Assembly (NCBI GenBank): GCA_014523625.1 | Contig: JAATVP010000099.1 | Span: forward strand, 1 to 10,343 | Length of the DNA stretch: 10,343 nt | Origin: Nitrososphaerales archaeon TH5896 | GTDB taxonomy: Archaea > Thermoproteota > Nitrososphaeria > Nitrososphaerales > Nitrososphaeraceae | Direction: 5' to 3' | Program-made: the position numbers and the translations under genes | Shown here: positions 6,185-10,343 of the stretch, one piece after another | How the letters are laid out: each line of letters opens with the position of its first letter | Position numbering within the stretch: the stretch's first letter is position 1 | The notes under the pieces: model-generated | Seen by the model: the letters and a program-made list of their open reading frames with translations, nothing else | Databases searched by the model: none | What the model was told of the DNA's origin: nothing

Positions 6185-6373
6185 GTGGATCTGTACAAAT
6201 GTATATGTTATTATTCTATAATGTATTTAACTATCAATTTAGAATATACGAAATTGGGAATTGTCTTAAACAGAAAGCTATCGCGAACAGATAGGAGTCC
6301 GAATGAAGTTATCCTACTCGAGGGACTATTTTCCGCTTACATTTATAAACCATTAGCCCACCCTCTGAATTGA
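6185..6373 (+). CDS. Doubtful short ORF (62 aa), unknown
   Basis: The frame starts at GTG and encodes a Cys/Tyr/Ile-rich beginning (LYKCICYYSIMYLTINLEY) followed by a more polar part. No domain is recognised. Points in favour are a TATA-like box at 6146-6155 at near-leaderless spacing and a 6-bp hairpin (6360-6377) straddling the stop, 47 bp before the hflX TATA box. Points against are the unusual composition and the lack of a ribosome binding site. Confidence 0.25.
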   Translation: MDLYKCICYYSIMYLTINLEYTKLGIVLNRKLSRTDRSPNEVILLEGLFSAYIYKPLAHPLN

Positions 6374-6377
6374 GGGT
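6360..6377 (+). terminator. GC-rich hairpin upstream of the hflX promoter
   Basis: ACCCTC (6360-6365) and GAGGGT (6372-6377) form a perfect 6-bp stem with a 6-nt loop. It sits about 45 bp before the hflX TATA box, a sensible place to insulate hflX from upstream transcription. No T-run follows. Confidence 0.35.
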
Positions 6378-6420
6378 AACATTGTACGCAGCGTGCAATT
6401 TCGCCGAGGATGGCATGACA

Positions 6421-6430
6421 TTAAATAAAT
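6421..6430 (+). promoter_or_regulatory. TATA box of hflX
   Basis: TTAAATAAAT is centred near 6425, predicting transcription from about 6451. That is 5 nt before the TTG at 6456 and 14 nt before the ATG at 6465. Confidence 0.5.
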
Positions 6431-6464
6431 CTTATTCTATCAAGCAGAAAGGAAGTTGACAAAG

Positions 6465-7553
6465 ATGGATAGCCCCAGATCGGCAATTCTTATTACCTAC
6501 CCGGAAACAGAATCTATCGAGGAGGCTTCCTCACTTGCGGACGCGGCCGGGTATAAGGTTTGGAAAATAGTTACTCAAAAGAATATAACAAGATCAAGAT
6601 TTGGAATTGGTCATGGAAAAGCACTTGAAGTACAAGAGATGGTTAGGGTCTCCAATCCAGATATTATCATATTTGACGAAGTCTTGAAACCGTCGCAGCA
6701 GTATAATATTGCCAGCCTATGCAGAATAGGAGTGTTAGATCGTGAGAGGTTGATTCTGGACATATTTGAAAGAAGGGCAACCACTAAGGAATCGACTATT
6801 CAGGTGAAATTAGCGGAGCTAAGGTACGAAACAGTTAGAATAAAGGATAAAGTCAGACTTGCCAAGCTAGGTGAGCAGCCAGGTTTTTTTGGCCTAGGTA
6901 AATATGATGCTGATGTATATTCTCTTGATCTTAAGAAGAGAATTTCACATTTGAAGAAGAAGCTGGAGAAAGAGAAAAAGAAGAGGGAAATGCACAGAAT
7001 ACAGCGGGCAAAATCAGGACTTCCGACCGTTTCGATCGCAGGTTACACTTCTGCTGGAAAGACGACGCTCTTCAACAGGCTCACCGGTGAGACAAAGCGG
7101 ACAGGGGGAGGAATGTTCACTACTTTGTCTACATATACACGCTCGTTTAAAGTCAATAAAAATATGAAGCTCCTTATTAGTGACACCATTGGTTTCATTA
7201 ACAAACTCCCACCCTATATGATAGATGCATTTAGATCTACATTAAATGAGATGACTTATTCTGACTTGACTCTATTAGTCATTGACGGAAGTGATCCATT
7301 GAATGTAATAGACAAGAAGATTCAAAGTTCAACAAAAGTGATGAATGACCTTATGATCCCACTAACCAGGATCCTTTATTTGTTCAATAAGGCAGATCGG
7401 ATTGAGGACTACGATTTATTTGTTGATGCACTTACAAAATCAAAAGTATTTGATCCTTTGAGCAGCCATTTCATGCTTATATCATCTAAGACAGGATATA
7501 ATATTGGGAAACTGGAAAATTTCCTTCGACTTCGTTTCGATCCCCGATTATAG
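6465..7553 (+). CDS. hflX: GTPase HflX
   Basis: A 362-residue translational GTPase-family protein that binds the large ribosomal subunit; bacterial HflX splits or rescues stalled ribosomes, and the archaeal role is inferred. The HflX N-terminal domain shows RFGIGHGK (45-52), DEVLKPSQQYNI (71-82) and DRERLILDIFERRATT (92-107). Next come the linker GFFGLGKY (140-147), where bacterial forms have a GPGET-type motif, and a basic coiled coil (about 155-181). The G domain has G1 GYTSAGKTT (193-201), G2 TLSTYTR (220-226), G3 DTIGFI (240-245), G4 NKAD (308-311) and G5 SSKTG (340-344), all intact. I chose ATG 6465 because AGGAAG (6450-6455) lies 9 nt upstream; TTG 6456 would add three residues and remains possible given the TATA position. 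It converges on rfcL. Confidence 0.96.
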   Translation: MDSPRSAILITYPETESIEEASSLADAAGYKVWKIVTQKNITRSRFGIGHGKALEVQEMVRVSNPDIIIFDEVLKPSQQYNIASLCRIGVLDRERLILDIFERRATTKESTIQVKLAELRYETVRIKDKVRLAKLGEQPGFFGLGKYDADVYSLDLKKRISHLKKKLEKEKKKREMHRIQRAKSGLPTVSIAGYTSAGKTTLFNRLTGETKRTGGGMFTTLSTYTRSFKVNKNMKLLISDTIGFINKLPPYMIDAFRSTLNEMTYSDLTLLVIDGSDPLNVIDKKIQSSTKVMNDLMIPLTRILYLFNKADRIEDYDLFVDALTKSKVFDPLSSHFMLISSKTGYNIGKLENFLRLRFDPRL

Positions 7554-7558
7554 CAGTG

Positions 7559-7572
7559 TTACCTTTTGGTAA
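7559..7572 (+). terminator. Hairpin just after the hflX stop
   Basis: TTACC and GGTAA form a perfect 5-bp stem around TTTT, 5 nt past the hflX stop codon. It is the first of three inverted repeats in the convergent hflX-rfcL gap. Confidence 0.4.
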
Positions 7573-7588
7573 TGCCACACAGTAAAGA

Positions 7589-7622
7589 TAAGCGATTAGA
7601 GGATAAGGTATCTCCTCGCTTA
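7589..7622. terminator. 7-bp inverted repeat in the convergent gap
   Basis: TAAGCGA (7589-7595) and TCGCTTA (7616-7622) are perfect complements, with a further GGA/TCC pairing possible inside. It may help end transcripts arriving from either gene. Confidence 0.4.
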
Positions 7623-7624
7623 GC

Positions 7625-7663
7625 ACTTTAATTATCAATTCTTGGTCAAAAAGTGATTAAAGT
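7625..7663. terminator. 8-bp AT-rich inverted repeat in the convergent gap
   Basis: ACTTTAAT (7625-7632) and ATTAAAGT (7656-7663) are perfect complements with a 23-nt spacer. Together with the repeat at 7589-7622 it probably marks the 3' boundary region shared by hflX and rfcL. Confidence 0.3.
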
Positions 7664-7721
7664 AGATTGTTATGGCCCATGTTTAGAAATGAGTGGAATA
7701 ACAAAATAATTTCTAACACCA

Positions 7722-8984
7722 TTAGCCACGTAGTCGAAGGCGCGTTCGAGACATGCTCTTTTGAATTGCGTCTATTTCCTTTGCAATTGCCGACACTTGC
7801 TTCTGGTCTAGGTCAAGTAATGAGAGGATGTGTTCAAGATTTCCTTCCTCTGACAAGATGGAAATAAAGTAAGGCAGGGTCAAAGCCCCACACGAACTAT
7901 TCCCCGAATGAGTCTCAACTGAAAGGATAGGAAATAAAGGTTTAAGACCGTGGCTTCTTGAAATTACCTGCATAATAGTAGGCCATATGAAACTATACTG
8001 AGAATAGTTTATCCCCTTGTTTCTTGATATGCTGTATATTCTGTTTACAAGCATCTCATCAAGATACCTTAACAATTTCCAATTTCGATTCAGGAATATC
8101 CTTCCTATCCAGATGTCAATCGAAGATAATATTTCAAGAAGGCTCGCCCTCGTATTCATATCTAGCGTTCGAGACGAAATAATACTTGTAAAGAAGGCAT
8201 ATAGTATATCCCTTCTCCTATCTTCTGGAGATAACCCGAACCGCGGGTCTACATAGTGTGAATCTGATCTAGCAAGGATATTCTTAGCACCTTCTAACGT
8301 GGTTTCAGCAAAGAATGCATTAACGGCTGGTCCTATATCTATTTCAGACATTTGCTCTTTGTCTGTCATATATTGAGCGTCTGCAGATTGTGCAAGATTA
8401 AGTAGAGAACGTATATCTCCATGACTTTGCTTCAAGATAAGGTCTTTTTCAGATATAGGTAAGTTTAATCCTTCTTTGGACAAAATCTGATCCAAAAGTT
8501 TTTCAGACAAATCTAAAGGAATTGAATGAAATTCGATTACCCTGCAGTTTTTAGTTAACTCCTTAATCCGTTGGTTCCTAGAATTGGATGCCAATATTAT
8601 TGGTACTGTGGGTTCCTTTAGGATCCTGGTTAGGAATTCAATTCCTCCCGTGTCTTGCCTTCGATAAATTCCGTCTACTTCGTCAAGAAATAAAAGCATT
8701 GGTTTACCGTAAAGGCTAGTATTATTGAATACTGGAAGAATCCTAGATTCCAGCATATCTCTAGTTCTTGAATCACTAGCATTCATTTCGATTAAATCGT
8801 AATTATATTCGGTCGATAGTATGTGGACAAATGATGTCTTGCCAACACCCGGAGGACCTATGATAAGCAACGGTCTTTTTCCATTGACCCAAGTGTTTAG
8901 CCATTTTATGATATGTGAGCGAGCCTCAGGATTTCCGACAAGCTCCTCAAACCTACGAGGTCGATATTTTCCAGTCCACATCAT
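7722..8984 (-). CDS. rfcL: Replication factor C large subunit (clamp loader)
   Basis: A 420-residue AAA+ ATPase. With the small subunit it loads the PCNA sliding clamp onto primed DNA. The N-terminal MMWTGKYRPRRFEELVGNPE is the RFC signature. Walker A GPPGVGKT is at 43-50, Walker B LLFLDEVD at 97-104, sensor 1 ASNS at 132-135 and sensor 2 GDIRSLLN at 189-196. The alpha-helical collar domain follows (about 215-355). The arginine finger of the small subunit (SRC) is not expected here, and none is seen. The C-terminus ends in a basic MSRTRLRLRG without an obvious PCNA-interacting peptide, and at 420 residues it is shorter than many archaeal RfcL proteins. The start is the first of two ATGs. A TAAATAA box centred about 29 nt upstream predicts a nearly leaderless mRNA. 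The small subunit gene is not in the window. Confidence 0.95.
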   Translation of the reverse strand: MMWTGKYRPRRFEELVGNPEARSHIIKWLNTWVNGKRPLLIIGPPGVGKTSFVHILSTEYNYDLIEMNASDSRTRDMLESRILPVFNNTSLYGKPMLLFLDEVDGIYRRQDTGGIEFLTRILKEPTVPIILASNSRNQRIKELTKNCRVIEFHSIPLDLSEKLLDQILSKEGLNLPISEKDLILKQSHGDIRSLLNLAQSADAQYMTDKEQMSEIDIGPAVNAFFAETTLEGAKNILARSDSHYVDPRFGLSPEDRRRDILYAFFTSIISSRTLDMNTRASLLEILSSIDIWIGRIFLNRNWKLLRYLDEMLVNRIYSISRNKGINYSQYSFIWPTIMQVISRSHGLKPLFPILSVETHSGNSSCGALTLPYFISILSEEGNLEHILSLLDLDQKQVSAIAKEIDAIQKSMSRTRLRLRG

Positions 8985-9009
8985 CTAATGCGTAACAGTT
9001 CTAATCCCA

Positions 9010-9016
9010 TTATTTA
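9010..9016 (-). promoter_or_regulatory. TATA-like box of rfcL
   Basis: On the minus strand TAAATAA is centred about 29 nt before the rfcL ATG. Transcription would start within a few nucleotides of the start codon. Confidence 0.45.
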
Positions 9017-9148
9017 CTATTACTTGAGCCGTCTACCGAATACGTGTAATGCACTTGACTCACGAAAAAATCTAGTCATATATGCAAACTCATTCGTTGA
9101 GTCGTACGCTCAAACAAGTCAGAATCATTTTTTAGTTCATGAAAAACC

Positions 9149-9168
9149 GAAAGGAGTATACTCCTTTC
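9149..9168 (-). terminator. Perfect 20-bp palindrome (hairpin followed by T-run on the minus strand)
   Basis: GAAAGGAGTA is followed at once by its exact reverse complement TACTCCTTTC. As RNA it would fold into an 8-bp stem with a UAUA loop. On the minus strand it is followed by GGTTTTTC, the layout of an intrinsic terminator. It would stop minus-strand transcripts just before the rfcL promoter. As DNA it could instead be the binding site of a dimeric regulator. Confidence 0.5.
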
Positions 9169-9574
9169 AAGCATAAAACTTCTAGTTTAATGATCGTTGA
9201 TTGATAGAACCACCGTAATTGAGTGTTTGACCAATACCAGCTAGAAAATGATATTTATGCATAATGGCTATGGCATACGAATTTAAGTAGACCCATGAAA
9301 TAATTTACATATTAATCGTCGATCTCAATTTTTCGAGAAACTACCAGAGTGTACGCTTAAACCCTGTATAATTCTTGTCGGGATATTATTTCATAAGAAT
9401 CCTGATACCTTGCCAGAATTCATTGATATCTGTACTAATGGTAGTATGTACACCGTTGGATGACAATGGCTACATATTTATATACTGCGGGTCCATTTTT
9501 CAGAGTGTAGCACTTCCAATATTCGTTGCCTTGTTAAATACTACGTTTGACAGCCTAGTTGAATTGGTTTAACG

Positions 9575-9608
9575 ATCATTTTTCCATTAGAAAAATAGTA
9601 ATAATGAT
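9575..9608. terminator. Nested AT-rich inverted repeats
   Basis: ATTTTTC (9578-9584) pairs with GAAAAAT (9590-9596) around a 5-nt loop. Overlapping its outer edge, ATCATT (9575-9580) can pair with AATGAT (9603-9608). T-runs occur on both strands, so it could end transcripts from either direction. It lies just after the TAA at 9570-9572. Confidence 0.35.
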
Positions 9609-9715
9609 TAATTCTTGAGTATAGTACGCTTGCGTATTGAAAGAGGTTTCTATTCGTTTAAAGTTTGAAGGTAGATGCATCAATCTTATCGTGCAAAAAT
9701 GCAGTAATGAATTGA

Positions 9716-9744
9716 AGTTCACATGGACACCGTGAACTCCGGTG
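9716..9744. repeat. Two overlapping alternative hairpins
   Basis: AGTTCAC (9716-9722) pairs perfectly with GTGAACT (9732-9738). CACCG (9728-9732) pairs perfectly with CGGTG (9740-9744). The two share bases and cannot form together. The segment is more GC-rich than its surroundings. No flanking gene explains it. Confidence 0.4.
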
Positions 9745-9895
9745 CTTAAGCCTTGGCATATTTGGGATGTTACAGTCAAAACGAACAATCTACTTCATTT
9801 AAATATATCAATTATTCCGTTGCAGTATCAGGGAATTCGTTTGAGAAAGGCGGAAAAGCATATTAGGTATGACAATTTTGGTTGGTAAGAAACCT

Positions 9896-10318
9896 CTACT
9901 GCGAATTCAAAAGTTCATATAATACTCCTTCTTGAAGAACGACTTTTCGTAATTCTCTTGCCAAATCTGTTACGGTCACAATACCGACAATTTTCCCTTT
10001 TTCTATGACTGGCAGTCTTCTTATCCTATGATTGATCATTCTCTGGACAGCCACTTCCAATGGGGTATCAGGCTCAGCTGTAATGGATATATTTGACATT
10101 ATTTCTGATACCATGACCTCGGAGGAGCGGAGGTCTTTGGAACAAACTTTTCGAACAAAATCTCTTTCGGAAATAATCCCAACCGGATTGTGATCCTTTT
10201 CTACAATTAATGAGCTTATTTGATTACTTGTCATCAATTTCGCAGCGTCCACGATATTCCTATCGTTGTCTATAGTAATAACTTCTCGAGTCATTATATT
10301 CTTTACAACTTCTGGCAT
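9896..10318 (-). CDS. Protein of two CBS domains (CBS-pair sensor)
   Basis: A 140-residue protein made of a single Bateman module. CBS1 covers about residues 5-58, containing IMTREVITI and the ligand-motif segment GIISERDFVRKV (48-59). CBS2 covers about 69-125, containing IMSNISIT and GIVTVTDLARE (112-122). The Asp residues in ERD and TD fit the ribose-contacting position of the G-h-x-S/T-x-x-N/D motif known in adenosine-nucleotide-binding CBS domains. A helix of about 18 residues ends the protein. Stand-alone CBS pairs usually sense AMP, ATP, SAM or similar ligands; which one, and what partner, cannot be told here. The ATG at 10318 gives a full first domain. A TTTAAAAA box (10333-10340) lies only about 18 nt upstream, too close for this start unless another promoter lies beyond the window. 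An internal ATG at 10294 would trim eight residues. Confidence 0.9.
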   Translation of the reverse strand: MPEVVKNIMTREVITIDNDRNIVDAAKLMTSNQISSLIVEKDHNPVGIISERDFVRKVCSKDLRSSEVMVSEIMSNISITAEPDTPLEVAVQRMINHRIRRLPVIEKGKIVGIVTVTDLARELRKVVLQEGVLYELLNSQ

Positions 10319-10343
10319 GGCAAATGTTAGAGTTTTTAAACAA

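Larger units (their letters stand above)
5626..6464. other. Gene-poor region between the 193-aa gene and hflX
   Basis: About 840 bp with no confident gene. It holds two doubtful short ORFs (5739-5930 minus, 6185-6373 plus), each ending inside a hairpin. A TATA-like TTTTTAAATA is at 6146-6155, and the hflX promoter is at 6421-6430. The rest shows no tRNA, repeat array or recognisable protein remnant. Confidence 0.5.
8985..9895. other. Gene-poor region between rfcL and the CBS protein
   Basis: About 910 bp without a convincing gene. Open frames at 8988-9176 (+), 9375-9572 (+) and 9576-9788 (-) lack recognisable proteins and good start signals. The region holds the rfcL promoter, a perfect 20-bp palindrome (9149-9168), an AT-rich double hairpin (9575-9608), overlapping alternative hairpins (9716-9744) and a TATA-like TTTAAATATAT near 9798-9808. 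It may encode one or more non-coding RNAs, but no known RNA family was recognised. Confidence 0.45.

Noticed and set aside
8988..9176. Plus-strand 62-aa ORF starting next to rfcL
   Set aside because: It runs through the rfcL promoter and the 20-bp palindrome, has ordinary AT-rich chance composition and no start signal of its own.
9375..9572. Plus-strand 65-aa ORF with a partly hydrophobic product
   Set aside because: No correctly spaced TATA box or Shine-Dalgarno and no recognisable domain; kept only as an observation because a hairpin follows its stop.
9576..9788. Minus-strand 70-aa ORF starting with TTG
   Set aside because: It reads through the nested and alternative hairpins, has no family resemblance, and its TATA-like box is too close.
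1..10343. CRISPR array, insertion sequence, phage or defence system
   Set aside because: No regularly spaced repeats, no transposase or integrase motifs, no terminal inverted repeats flanking a gene and no defence-family proteins are visible.

Overview
The window looks like an archaeal chromosome segment, most probably from a Nitrososphaeria (Thaumarchaeota) species of the soil-type, low-coding-density kind; lineage confidence is moderate. Supporting signs are the information-processing gene set (S24e, S27ae, SRP54, Pus10, an RFC large subunit, a Dph6-type diphthamide ligase), the lack of bacterial sigma-type promoters, archaeal TATA boxes about 26 nt upstream of several starts (short-leader or leaderless mRNAs), TTG and GTG starts, and long AT-rich gaps.

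Layout. Positions 1-376 (+) hold the tail of ribosomal protein S24e followed by S27ae. After a 357-bp gap, 734-3979 (-) is a tight three-gene operon transcribed dph6 -> srp54 -> pus10, with 13-bp and 8-bp gaps, starting from a clear TATA box at 4003-4010. Next is a small acidic ORF (4143-4355, -) behind a strong Shine-Dalgarno sequence, then an approximately 450-bp gap containing overlapping inverted repeats. A two-helix membrane microprotein (4808-4999, +) follows, then a 14-codon mini-ORF that abuts it and overlaps the start of an unrecognised 193-aa protein (5044-5625, +). After an approximately 840-bp gene-poor stretch comes hflX (6465-7553, +), which converges on rfcL (7722-8984, -) across a region of three inverted repeats. 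A second gene-poor stretch (8985-9895) holds a perfect 20-bp palindrome and other hairpins. A two-CBS-domain protein (9896-10318, -) ends the window.

Functionally, most recognisable genes serve translation and protein targeting: ribosomal proteins, EF2 diphthamide modification, signal recognition, tRNA pseudouridylation, and the ribosome-associated GTPase HflX. RfcL serves replication (clamp loading) and the CBS protein is probably an adenylate or ligand sensor. I see no CRISPR array, rRNA, tRNA, insertion sequence or phage gene. The least explained parts are the 4.1-5.6 kb cluster of small unrecognised genes and the structured gaps around 4.5 kb and 9.1-9.75 kb.
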